64,000 nucleotides of DNA, from assembly GCF_022808175.1 (NCBI RefSeq), contig NZ_JALGBX010000008.1:186001-250000 (forward strand), written 5' to 3'. Made by a program: the position numbers and the translations under genes. Of this stretch, positions 43,184 to 52,026 are shown piece by piece. Below the pieces are notes generated by a model. It was given only the letters and a program-made list of their open reading frames with translations. It did not search any database and was not told where the DNA came from. Source of the stretch: Streptomyces sp. AP-93 (GTDB lineage Bacteria > Actinomycetota > Actinomycetes > Streptomycetales > Streptomycetaceae). Each line of letters opens with the position of its first letter. The first letter of the stretch is position 1.

Positions 43184-44271
43184 GAGCGATGCCGGGACGG
43201 GTGAAGCGCGCGGGCGGCGTGTGCGAGGGGGCCCTGGCTCCCGATGCGGCCTCCGAGGGCGCCGTGGAGGTTCAGGAGGTACGCGGCCTGCGGCGGCTGA
43301 CGGGCCGGCTGCGCGGCTGGGGCGGGGTCGGGGCGATGGCCGTGGCCTGCGCGCTGACGGCGGCGGCCGTGCTGCTGCCCCTGGCCCAGGCGGCCCCGGG
43401 CGGCCCGGGACCCTCCTCGCTGGTGCGCGAGCCGGCCAGGATGGCCGTCGCTCCGCAGGCCCCCGGGGACACCTGCGAGAACCCTGAGGCGAGCCTGCGC
43501 CCCAACGGGCTGGACGGCTCCGCCATCCAGCGGATCCGCGCCGCGGGCCACCTCGTCGCGGGCGTGGACCAGAACAGCTTCAAATGGGGCTACCGCAACC
43601 CGGCCGGGGAGCTCGACGGCTTCGACATCGCCCTGGTCAAGGCCATAGCGAAGGACATATTCGGTGAGGACGGCAAGGTCATCTACCGGGCCATCCCCAC
43701 CAGCCAGCGCATCCCCGCGCTCAAGGACGGCACCGTCGACATCGTCGTGCGCACGATGACCGTCAACTGCAAGCGGCTTGAGGAGGTCGCCTTCTCGACG
43801 GCGTACTTCGAGGCCGGGCAGCAGGTGCTGGCCCCCAAGGGCTCGGCGATCACCGGCTACGACGCGTCGCTGAAGGGCCGCCGCATCTGCACGGCGGCCG
43901 GCTCCACGGCGGAGGCCGCGCTGGCCGCCCAGTCCTACGGCGCCGTCCCGGTCAGCGTGCCCAACCAGCTCGACTGCCTGGTCCGGCTGCAGTTGGGCGA
44001 GGTGGACGGCATCATCACCGACAACGCCCTCGCCGCCGGCCAGGCCGCGCAGGACCCCTCGGTCGCACTGGTGGGCTCCCCGTTCACCAAGGAGTTCTAC
44101 GGGGTGGCCATGAACAAGGACGCCGGCGACCTGGTGCGCCGGGTCAACAAGGTGCTGGAGGACTACCGCGCGGGCGGCGGCGACAGCCCCTGGATGAAGG
44201 CCTACAAGGCCCATCTGGAGCCCGTGCTGCCCGGCGTGGGCGGCCCGCCCGTTCCCAAGTACCGGGACTGA
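43180..44271 (+). CDS. GlnH-like amino-acid-binding protein
   Basis: 363 residues. A cytoplasmic N-terminal stretch of about 45 residues precedes one hydrophobic segment (VGAMAVACALTAAAVLLPLA), so it is exported or membrane-anchored; no proper lipobox is seen. The family-3 binding domain starts at GSAIQRIRAAGHLVAGVDQN, with ELDGFDIALVKAIAKDIFGE, KDGTVDIVVRTMTVNCKRLE and LGEVDGIITDNALAAGQAAQ, the glutamate/aspartate-binding pattern. No ABC permease or ATPase genes adjoin, so it is a sensor rather than a transport component, as for GlnH of M. tuberculosis. GTG 43180 is coupled to the upstream stop; ATG 43189 is the alternative. Confidence 0.85.
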   Translation: MRAMPGRVKRAGGVCEGALAPDAASEGAVEVQEVRGLRRLTGRLRGWGGVGAMAVACALTAAAVLLPLAQAAPGGPGPSSLVREPARMAVAPQAPGDTCENPEASLRPNGLDGSAIQRIRAAGHLVAGVDQNSFKWGYRNPAGELDGFDIALVKAIAKDIFGEDGKVIYRAIPTSQRIPALKDGTVDIVVRTMTVNCKRLEEVAFSTAYFEAGQQVLAPKGSAITGYDASLKGRRICTAAGSTAEAALAAQSYGAVPVSVPNQLDCLVRLQLGEVDGIITDNALAAGQAAQDPSVALVGSPFTKEFYGVAMNKDAGDLVRRVNKVLEDYRAGGGDSPWMKAYKAHLEPVLPGVGGPPVPKYRD

Positions 44272-44276
44272 GGCCG

Positions 44277-45674
44277 GTGGCGGACTCTGAGCCCGATGTC
44301 ACGAGACCGGAGGCGGGATCGGTGGAGGCACATCCTTGGGGGGCGCAGCCTGCTGTGATGGACCGGGACGGTGTGGACCGTGCGCTGGCCCGGCTGGGCG
44401 CGGAGCACGAGGCCGTCGAGACCTCGTTGCTCGCGCTCCAGGACCACGCGGGCCGGCGGCTCCTGGAGGGCGCCGGGCTGACCGGGCTCACCAAGGAGCG
44501 GTGGGCCGAGGCCGATGCGGCCATCACCCGGCTGTGGCGGTACTTCGACGCCTACAGCGGGGCGCTGGGCGCCGCCCGGGAGATCCGCGAGCGGCGTCGC
44601 TGGCCGAGCCGCGAGGACCTGGTCGAGCTGACCGACCGGCTGCGCGGGCCCGGGGTGCTGATCTCCGGCGCCGCGGTGGAGGGCGTCCCGCTCGCGGAGC
44701 GGTTCTCCCTCGCCGAGCTGGTGTCCCGCATGAACGAGCTCTACGCGGGCTCCCTGGACGTGGTGGTCGCCGCAGACTCCGTCTGGTCGGCGCTGCCCGC
44801 CCGGATCGACCTCCTCTCCGCCGAACTGCACCGCACCCGCGCCCTCGCCCACTCGGTGGGTGTCCGGCCGGGGGAACACCCCTCGGGGGACGACCTGGAG
44901 GCCATCACGGCCGAGCTGGCGGACCTGCGGGCCCGGGTGATCGAGGACCCGCTGGCGTTCTGGTCCGCGGTGGCCGGGAGCTCGGCGCCGGGCGGCGGCC
45001 GTCCGGACACCGGGCGCTACGACCGGGCCGCGCTCGCGCTGGAGGACGTGCGCCGGGAGGTCGAAGCGGTGCTCGCCGTCCGGCAGGACGCCGAGCAGCG
45101 GCTGATCGGCCTGCGCGACGTGCTCTCGCGGGCCGACCGGACCCTCGCGGAGGCCCGGGTGGCCCGCGGCGAGGTGCTGGCGAAGATCGCGGCGTCCGAG
45201 GTGCCGGCGGTGAGCGGTCCGCCGACGGCGCTGCAGGAGCAGCTCTCCGCGGCGGCGGAGTACCGGCGCCGGGCCCAGTGGCACCGGCTGTCGCCCCTGC
45301 TGGAGTCCTTGGAAGAGCGGGCCGAGGAGGAACTGCGACGGGCCCGCGAATCGTTGACCGCGGTGACGGCGCCGCTGGCGGTACGGGCGGAGCTGCGCGG
45401 ACGGCTCGACGCCTACAAGGCGAAGGTGGCCCGGCTGGGCATGGCGGAGGATCCGCTGCTGACGGAGCGGTACGACACGGCCCGGCGGATGCTGTGGAGC
45501 GCGCCCTGCGATCTGCGGGCCGCCGAGCAGGCGGTGCTGCGCTACCAGTGGGCGACGGCCGAGGCGCTGCCGGCGCAGCAGCAGGACCAGCGGGATCAGT
45601 GGGATCAGCGGGATCAGCAGGGGCACCGACCGGTGCGTGAGTGGCCCGACGGGCCTAGGGAGGGGGACGCGTGA
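44277..45674 (+). CDS. Helical protein of unknown function in the PknG operon
   Basis: 465 residues, not recognised. Rich in long amphipathic helices with heptad-like patterns (HEAVETSLLALQDHAGRRLL; VRREVEAVLAVRQDAEQRLI; EERAEEELRRARESLTAVTA) and no membrane segment or signal, so a cytoplasmic coiled-coil protein. A central part (SLAELVSRMNELYAGSLDVV) may be a small globular core. The Gln/Asp-rich C-terminus (QQQDQRDQWDQRDQQ) is encoded by a GGGATCAG-type repeat. It lies between glnH-like and pknG-like genes: 5 bp after one, and overlapping the other by GTGA. A scaffold or adaptor linking the sensor to PknG would fit, but is inference. Confidence 0.62.
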   Translation: MADSEPDVTRPEAGSVEAHPWGAQPAVMDRDGVDRALARLGAEHEAVETSLLALQDHAGRRLLEGAGLTGLTKERWAEADAAITRLWRYFDAYSGALGAAREIRERRRWPSREDLVELTDRLRGPGVLISGAAVEGVPLAERFSLAELVSRMNELYAGSLDVVVAADSVWSALPARIDLLSAELHRTRALAHSVGVRPGEHPSGDDLEAITAELADLRARVIEDPLAFWSAVAGSSAPGGGRPDTGRYDRAALALEDVRREVEAVLAVRQDAEQRLIGLRDVLSRADRTLAEARVARGEVLAKIAASEVPAVSGPPTALQEQLSAAAEYRRRAQWHRLSPLLESLEERAEEELRRARESLTAVTAPLAVRAELRGRLDAYKAKVARLGMAEDPLLTERYDTARRMLWSAPCDLRAAEQAVLRYQWATAEALPAQQQDQRDQWDQRDQQGHRPVREWPDGPREGDA

Positions 45675-48427
45675 GTCTGATCGGAACGGCGTGCATGCGC
45701 CCCGGCTGCCCGGGGACGTACGAGGACATGGGCGGCGGCGAGGTCTACTGCGACACCTGCGGGCTGGCGCCGGCCGGCGCCGTCGCGGCGGGCGCCGAGG
45801 AGCTGGTGTCCGTACCGACGGCGATGACGAGCGCGGCCCGCCACGGGGACTCGCAGGGGTCGAACGGATCCCAGGGCTCGCACGGGTCCGGGCGGTCCTC
45901 CTCCTCGTCCTCCTCACGGGCCTCGCGCTCGTCGCGGTCGTCTTCCTCCCGGCGCTCCGTGTCCGGCCGGCTCTCGCGCGCGCTCTCGGGAGCCGCGTCC
46001 ACCCGGTCGGTGTCGGTGCGCAGTTCGGGGTCGGCCGCCTCGGTGTCGGGCCGCAGCCGGCTGGGAGCCGGGCTGGTCAACGTACCGGAGGTGCCTCGTC
46101 CGGATCCCTCCGCGGCGGTACTGGAGAACCCGGAGGTCCCGGAGCGCAAGCGGTTCTGCTCGCGCTCGGACTGCGGGGCGCCCGTGGGCCGGGCCCGAGG
46201 CGAGCGGCCGGGGCGGACAGAAGGTTTCTGCACCAAGTGCGGGCACCCGTACTCCTTCGTGCCCAAGCTGCGCGCGGGCGACCTCGTCCACGGCCAGTAC
46301 GAGGTCGCGGGCTGTCTCGCACACGGCGGGCTGGGCTGGGTCTACCTCGCGGTGGACCGGGCCGTGTCGGACCGGTGGGTGGTGCTCAAGGGCCTGCTGG
46401 ACACCGGGGACCAGGACGCGATGGCGGCCGCGATCTCCGAGCGGCGCTTCCTCGCGGAGATCGAGCACTCCAACATCGTGCGGATCTACAACTTCGTGGA
46501 GCACCTGGACCAGCGGACCGGTTCGCTGGACGGGTACATCGTCATGGAGTACGTGGGCGGCAAATCGCTCAAGGAGATCGCCAACGAGCGGCGCCGGCTG
46601 GACGGCCGCCGCGACCCGCTGCCCGTGGAGCAGGCGTGCGCGTACGGCATCGAGGCGCTGGAGGCGCTCGGCCACCTGCACAGCAGGAACCTCCTGTACT
46701 GCGACTTCAAGGTCGACAACGCCATCCAGCAGGCCGACCAGCTGAAGCTGATCGACATGGGCGCGGTCCGGCGGATGGACGACGAGGAGTCGGCCATCTA
46801 CGGCACCGTCGGCTACCAGGCGCCGGAGGTCGCGGAGCTCGGCCCGTCGGTCGCCTCCGACCTGTACACGGTGGCGCGCACGCTGGCCGTGCTGACCTTC
46901 GACTTCCAGGGCTACACGAACGTGTTCGTGGACTCGCTGCCCGACCCGGAGCACATCGAGGTCTTCGGGCGGTACGAGTCCTTCTACCGGCTGCTGGTAC
47001 GGGCCACCGACCCGGATCCGGGACGGCGGTTCGCGTCCGCGCAGGAGATGGCGGACCAGCTGACGGGGGTGCTGCGGGAGGTCGTCGCGCTCCAGACGGG
47101 CCAGCCGAGGCCCCAGGTCTCCACCCTCTTCGGGCCCGAGCTGCGGGTTCCGGACGACCGGCTGTTCACCGACGACACGTCGGGCGGGCACGTGTCCCGG
47201 CTGGGCGAGCGGCCCGTGAAGCGGTGGCGGGCGGGCCGGGGTCCGGCCCCGGCGCGGGTCCCGGCCGCCGTCCCCGGACCGGCCCCGGCTCCTGATGCGG
47301 CCTCCGCGGCGGCGGGGGCGGGGGCGGGGGCTCCCGCCGCTCCTCCTTCGGCTTCGCCGATCACGGGGTACGGCACGACCGGGCTGGTCACCACGGCGAC
47401 GCACCGGGCCGCCGGTCCCGGCGTGCCGGCCCCGCGCCGGGCCCCGGCGGCCGCGCCCCTGCCACCCGTGGGGATCACCGCCTCACGGCGGCCGGAGCTG
47501 TCCACGCTGGACACCCGTGAGGCGGCGCTGGCGCTGCCCGTGCCGCTGGTCGACGCCGCGGACCCCAACGCCGGTTTCCTGGCGGGCCTGCTGGCCTCCG
47601 CGCCGGCCGACCTGCTGGCCGCGCTGGGCTCGGCGCCGGCCGAATCCGCGGAGCTGCGGCTGCGGGAGCTGCGGGCCCGGATCGAACTGGGCGGTACCGA
47701 CGCGCCGCTCGTCGCCGAGGCACTGACCCGGCTGGAGGCGCGGCACCCCGACGACTGGCGCGTGGTGTGGGCCCGGGGCATCGCCTCGCTGGCCGTCGGG
47801 GAGGACGAGACGGCCGCCCTGTCCTTCGACGCCGTCTACGACGCCTTCCCGGGCGAGCCGGCGCCGAAGCTGGCGCTGGGGCTGTGCGCGGAGGTGCTGG
47901 GGCAGTTGGACAACGCCGCCGAGTACTACCGGCTGGTGTGGGCCACGGACCCCGGGTTCGTCGGGGCGGCGTTCGGGCTGGCCCGGGTGCAGCTGGCCGC
48001 CGGGGACCGGGCCGGAGCCGTGCGCACGCTGGAATCCGTACCGGAGGCCTCGATCCACCACACCGCCGCGCGGGTGGCGGCCGTACGGGCACGCCTGCGC
48101 GACCGGTCTCCCGAGGAGGCGCTGCTGGCCGATCTGTCGGCGGCCGCGGCCCAGGTGGAGGCGCTGGGGCGGTTCGGCCTGGACTCGGTGCGCCACGAGC
48201 GGCTCAGGGCGGAAGTTCTGGGCTCGGCGCTGGACTGGGTACTGTCGGGCAGCCGGGGTTCCGACCCCGGCCGTACCTCGCTGCTCGGCTGCCAACTGGA
48301 CGAGCGGGGGCTGCGCTTCGGCCTGGAGCGCTCGTTCCGCGTGCTGGCACGGCTGGCGCAGCGGGGCGAGGAGAGGATCGAACTGGTGGAGCGGGCAAAC
48401 CGTTTCCGTCCCCGGACGTGGGTGTGA
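45671..48427 (+). CDS. pknG: PknG-type serine/threonine protein kinase
   Basis: 918 residues, soluble. Order: Zn-ribbon-like Cys8/13/27/30; a Ser/Arg-rich disordered region (~60-130); a rubredoxin-like Cys pair set at ~162-190 (RKRFCSRSDCGAPVG, GFCTKCGHPY); the kinase domain from ~206 with the Gly loop CLAHGGLGWVYLAVD, Lys in VVLKGLLD, catalytic loop YCDFKVDN (no HRD arginine, as in PknG), DMG in place of DFG (LIDMGAVRR) and YQAPE; then a Pro/Ala linker and a C-terminal TPR region (~600-918). This is the PknG architecture with an added N-terminal ribbon. Mycobacterial PknG phosphorylates the FHA protein GarA to control 2-oxoglutarate use. Confidence 0.92.
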   Translation: MSLIGTACMRPGCPGTYEDMGGGEVYCDTCGLAPAGAVAAGAEELVSVPTAMTSAARHGDSQGSNGSQGSHGSGRSSSSSSSRASRSSRSSSSRRSVSGRLSRALSGAASTRSVSVRSSGSAASVSGRSRLGAGLVNVPEVPRPDPSAAVLENPEVPERKRFCSRSDCGAPVGRARGERPGRTEGFCTKCGHPYSFVPKLRAGDLVHGQYEVAGCLAHGGLGWVYLAVDRAVSDRWVVLKGLLDTGDQDAMAAAISERRFLAEIEHSNIVRIYNFVEHLDQRTGSLDGYIVMEYVGGKSLKEIANERRRLDGRRDPLPVEQACAYGIEALEALGHLHSRNLLYCDFKVDNAIQQADQLKLIDMGAVRRMDDEESAIYGTVGYQAPEVAELGPSVASDLYTVARTLAVLTFDFQGYTNVFVDSLPDPEHIEVFGRYESFYRLLVRATDPDPGRRFASAQEMADQLTGVLREVVALQTGQPRPQVSTLFGPELRVPDDRLFTDDTSGGHVSRLGERPVKRWRAGRGPAPARVPAAVPGPAPAPDAASAAAGAGAGAPAAPPSASPITGYGTTGLVTTATHRAAGPGVPAPRRAPAAAPLPPVGITASRRPELSTLDTREAALALPVPLVDAADPNAGFLAGLLASAPADLLAALGSAPAESAELRLRELRARIELGGTDAPLVAEALTRLEARHPDDWRVVWARGIASLAVGEDETAALSFDAVYDAFPGEPAPKLALGLCAEVLGQLDNAAEYYRLVWATDPGFVGAAFGLARVQLAAGDRAGAVRTLESVPEASIHHTAARVAAVRARLRDRSPEEALLADLSAAAAQVEALGRFGLDSVRHERLRAEVLGSALDWVLSGSRGSDPGRTSLLGCQLDERGLRFGLERSFRVLARLAQRGEERIELVERANRFRPRTWV

Positions 48428-48430
48428 TTG

Positions 48431-50584
48431 ATGTCGATGCATCGGCTGTCGGGCTGCCCCAGCTGCGCGGAACCGCTGGAAGAGGGTGATCGTTTCTGCG
48501 GCCTCTGCGGCTACGCCCTCACCACCGCCGCCCCCACGGAGCCCCGACCCCCGCAACGAACGACGCCCCCCGCACCCCCGGCGCCTCCGGCGCCCCCGAT
48601 GAGCACACCGCCCGCGATCCCGGCGGGCGCGGCGGGTGTGGGCGCGCAGGGTCCGGCCTCGATGGATCCGGCTGCGCCGGGGCGGGGCTCGGCAGGCCCG
48701 GGCCCGGCAGGTCCGGCTGCGCCGGGGCTGGGCTCGGCGGGCGCGGGCGCGGCGGGTCCGGCTGCGCCGGGGCTGGGCTCGGCAGGCCCGGGCGCGGCGC
48801 AGCCGGCTGCACCGGGGCGGGGCTCGGCGGGGCTCGGCTCTGCGGGCCCGGGCGCGGCGCTGCCGGCTGTGCCGGTGACCCCGGCGCCAGCAGCACCGCC
48901 CGCTCCGGCCGGGGCGGATCCGGCTGCGCCGATCATCCCGGCGACGGCTGCTGCTCACGCGGGCGCCGCCGGCCGGGCCACCCCTGCGGGCGGGGTCCCG
49001 GCCACGCGCGGGCGCCCGTCGCCCGACGAAGCCCTCGCGCCCCGGCACTCCGGCGGCTACGCCGAACCGGCGGCCCCCGGGTACGCCGGCGAGGCCGCGC
49101 CCGGCTGGGGCAGCGTCTCCACCGCCGCGCCCACCCTGGTGTCGGGCCCCACGGGCTGGTCCGACCCCGCCTCCCCGGTCGCCCCCCACGGCACGCCTCC
49201 GGCCCCCGAGGGCCCGTACGCCGCACCCTCTCAGGGCTGGCACCCGGCGGACACCTCCCCCTACGGCGCGAGCGCACAGGGCACGGGTCCCGCGGGCGGA
49301 TCCGGCCACGACGGCCACGACGCGTACGGCACACCGAGCCCGGGGGAACACGCCTCCCCGTACCACCACGCCGCCCGGCAGGGACAACACCCCGGCGGCG
49401 AAGCCCCGTACGGCAACCCGACAGGCGGGCACGACCCCGGCCGGCGCGACACCGGCCCGCAGGCACCCGGCTCCCAGGGACCGGGCCCGGGCCCCGAAGC
49501 CCCGTACGGCGGCCGCCCCGCCCCGCAGGCCGGGCACCACGGCGGCGAAGCCCCGTACGGCGACGGCGCCGCAGGCCAGGGCCGCGTCCCCGGGGGCGAA
49601 GCCCCCCACGTCCCGCAGGGGGAGGCCGGCGGGAAGACCTGTGTGGCCTGCCGCGCCGGGCGGGTGGACACCGACGGGTACTGCGAGCACTGCGGCCACG
49701 CGCAGCCCCGGGAGCGGGACCACCTCGAAGAGGAGCTCGGGAGCGTCGCCGCCGTCAGCGACCGCGGGCTGCGCCACCACCGCAACGAGGACTCCTTCGC
49801 CGTGGCGGCCACCGCGCTGCCCGACGGCTCCGCCGCCACCGTGGCGATCGTCTGCGACGGCGTCTCCTCCGCCAGCCGCCCCGACGAGGCCTCCGCGGCC
49901 GCCGCCGGAGCCGCCAACGAGGCGCTGCTCGACGCCCTCCCCCGTGGCGCCCACCCCCAGGAGGCCATGCACGAGGCGATCCTGGCCGCCGCCGCCGCGG
50001 TGAACGCCCTCGCCCCCGAGGTGCCCGGCGCCCAGAACGCCCCCGCCTGCACCCTGGTCGGCGCCGTGGTCAGCCGCGGCCTGCTGACCATCGGCTGGGT
50101 CGGCGACAGCCGTGCGTACTGGGTCCCCGACGACCGCGCCGCCCTGCCCCGCCGCCTCACCGAGGACGACTCCTGGGCCGCCCAGATGGTCGCGGCGGGC
50201 CTGATGGGGGAGGCCGAGGCCTACGCCGACGTCCGCGCGCACGCCATCACCGGCTGGCTCGGGGCCGACGCCTACGACCTGGAACCGCACACCGCCACCT
50301 TCAAGCCCGACCACGACGGCGTGGTCGTGGTCTGCACCGACGGCCTGTGGAACTACGCCGAGTCCGCGCGCGACATGGCCCAGGTGCTCCCGTACGACGC
50401 CGCCGTCCGGCCCCTGCACAGTGCGCAGGTCCTGGTGGGGCACGCCCTGGACGGCGGCGGGCACGACAACGTGACCGTGGCCGTCGTCCCCTTCGCCGCG
50501 ACCCCGCCGACCGCCCAGACCCCGCCGCCCCCGTCCGCAGGCCCGGAAGGCCCCGGCCCCGCCGCCCCGCAGGCCCAGGCCTGA
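48431..50584 (+). CDS. PP2C-type protein phosphatase with two Zn ribbons
   Basis: 717 residues. A first zinc ribbon ([20 protein letters not shown]), a ~370-residue Pro/Ala/Gly-rich linker with 15-residue repeats ([15 protein letters not shown] type) and GGEAPYG repeats, a second ribbon ([20 protein letters not shown]), then the PP2C domain from ~437: [46 protein letters not shown] and [15 protein letters not shown] supply the metal-binding aspartates. No membrane segment. Starts two codons after the kinase stop, so kinase and phosphatase are made together. Its likely substrates are the kinase and the FHA protein encoded downstream. ATG 48437 is an alternative start. Confidence 0.92.
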   Translation: MSMHRLSGCPSCAEPLEEGDRFCGLCGYALTTAAPTEPRPPQRTTPPAPPAPPAPPMSTPPAIPAGAAGVGAQGPASMDPAAPGRGSAGPGPAGPAAPGLGSAGAGAAGPAAPGLGSAGPGAAQPAAPGRGSAGLGSAGPGAALPAVPVTPAPAAPPAPAGADPAAPIIPATAAAHAGAAGRATPAGGVPATRGRPSPDEALAPRHSGGYAEPAAPGYAGEAAPGWGSVSTAAPTLVSGPTGWSDPASPVAPHGTPPAPEGPYAAPSQGWHPADTSPYGASAQGTGPAGGSGHDGHDAYGTPSPGEHASPYHHAARQGQHPGGEAPYGNPTGGHDPGRRDTGPQAPGSQGPGPGPEAPYGGRPAPQAGHHGGEAPYGDGAAGQGRVPGGEAPHVPQGEAGGKTCVACRAGRVDTDGYCEHCGHAQPRERDHLEEELGSVAAVSDRGLRHHRNEDSFAVAATALPDGSAATVAIVCDGVSSASRPDEASAAAAGAANEALLDALPRGAHPQEAMHEAILAAAAAVNALAPEVPGAQNAPACTLVGAVVSRGLLTIGWVGDSRAYWVPDDRAALPRRLTEDDSWAAQMVAAGLMGEAEAYADVRAHAITGWLGADAYDLEPHTATFKPDHDGVVVVCTDGLWNYAESARDMAQVLPYDAAVRPLHSAQVLVGHALDGGGHDNVTVAVVPFAATPPTAQTPPPPSAGPEGPGPAAPQAQA

Positions 50585-50610
50585 TCCCCGTCCCCGAGGA
50601 GTAGCGACCG

Positions 50611-51936
50611 ATGGCGAACTTCGCCAAGCCGAGCGCCCCGCGCTTCAGCGTGGAGGTGTACCAGAACGAGTTCCTCGCCGAGGGCGCCCGCGACGTCCAC
50701 GCCATCGTCACGGTCACCTCCACCGGCGGTGCCACGGCCACCCGGACGTCCGTCGCCCCCGGCGGCGCCGCCGTGGTGATCATGGTCGACTGCTCCGGCT
50801 CCATGGAGTACCCGCCCGACAAGATGCGCGGCGCCCGCGAGGCGACGGCCGCCGCCGTCGACACCCTCCGCGACGGCACCGCCTTCGCCGTGATCGCCGG
50901 TACCCACGTGGCCAGGGAGGTGTACCCCCGCCAGGGCCGCCTCGCCATCGCCGACGCGGCCACCCGCGCCCAGGCCAAGGAGGCCCTGCGCGGCCTCACC
51001 TCCGGCGGCGGCACCGCCATCGGCACCTGGCTGCGCCTCGCCGACGGCCTGCTGCACGGGTCCACCGCGGCGATCCGGCACGGGATCCTGCTCACCGACG
51101 GCCGCAACGAACACGAGGACCCGGCCGTGCTCCGCGCGACGCTCGACGCCTGCGCGGGCCGTTTCACCTGTGACGCCCGGGGCGTGGGAACCGACTGGGA
51201 GGTCAAGGAGGTCACCGGCATCGCGAGCGCGCTGCTCGGCACTGCCGACATCGTGGCCGATCCGGCCCGGCTGACCGAGGACTTCACGCACATGATGGAG
51301 AAGGTCATGGGCAAGGAAGTGGCGGACGTCTCACTGCGTCTGTGGACCCCGGTGGGCGCGGAGGTCCTGTACGTCAAGCAGGTCGCTCCCGCCGTGCAGG
51401 ACCTGACCGGCCGCCGCACGGAGGCGTCCCCGCGCGCCGGGGACTATCCGACGGGTTCCTGGGGCGACGAGTCCCGCGAGTACCACGTGTGCGTACGGGT
51501 CCCCGGCGCCTCCGTCGGCCAGGAGATGCTCGCCGCCCGCGCCGCCCTGCTCATGCCGGGGGCGCCCGGTGAGGACCCGGCCGTACTCGCCCAGGGCCTG
51601 GTCCGCGCCGTCTGGACGGACGATCTCGCCGCGTCCACCGCCATCAACCCGCAGGTGGCCCACTACACCGGGCAGGCGGAGCTCGCGCAGGCCATCCAGC
51701 AGGGCCTGGAGGCCCGCAAACTGGGGGATGTCGGCGGGGCCACGGCCAAGCTCGGCCGGGCCGTGCAGCTGGCGAGTTCCTCGGGCAACGCCGACACCGC
51801 CAAGCTGCTCGCGAAGGTGGTGGATGTCGTCGATGCGGCGGCGGGTACTGTGCGGCTGAAGGCAAAGGTCGCCGACGCGGACGAGATGACACTAGAAACG
51901 CGTTCCACTCAAACCGTTCGAGTGCGAAAATCTTGA
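50611..51936 (+). CDS. VWA-domain protein
   Basis: 441 residues. The von Willebrand factor A domain spans ~50-230, with the metal-ion-dependent adhesion site DCSGSMEYPP at ~60 and the later GGGTAIG and LLTDGRNEHED elements. A beta-rich region follows (EVADVSLRLWTPVGAEVLYV, DESREYHVCVRVPGASVG) and a C-terminal helical stretch (QQGLEARKLGDVGGATAKLG). No signal peptide, so cytoplasmic. Between the PP2C and FHA genes; in Streptomyces such VWA proteins commonly sit in kinase/phosphatase/FHA clusters. It could hold the complex together; role inferred. Confidence 0.88.
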   Translation: MANFAKPSAPRFSVEVYQNEFLAEGARDVHAIVTVTSTGGATATRTSVAPGGAAVVIMVDCSGSMEYPPDKMRGAREATAAAVDTLRDGTAFAVIAGTHVAREVYPRQGRLAIADAATRAQAKEALRGLTSGGGTAIGTWLRLADGLLHGSTAAIRHGILLTDGRNEHEDPAVLRATLDACAGRFTCDARGVGTDWEVKEVTGIASALLGTADIVADPARLTEDFTHMMEKVMGKEVADVSLRLWTPVGAEVLYVKQVAPAVQDLTGRRTEASPRAGDYPTGSWGDESREYHVCVRVPGASVGQEMLAARAALLMPGAPGEDPAVLAQGLVRAVWTDDLAASTAINPQVAHYTGQAELAQAIQQGLEARKLGDVGGATAKLGRAVQLASSSGNADTAKLLAKVVDVVDAAAGTVRLKAKVADADEMTLETRSTQTVRVRKS

Positions 51937-52026
51937 CGTAAAGCTTGACGCTCTGATCAGACGCGAATCAGACGCGAAGAAGAAGACCCTGCCTCGTAGA
52001 CGCAGGAAGAAGGAGGAAGCGCCGCG

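Noticed and set aside
43180..44271. Binding protein as part of an amino acid ABC importer
   Set aside because: No permease or ATPase gene adjoins it, and its position before PknG fits the sensor role better.
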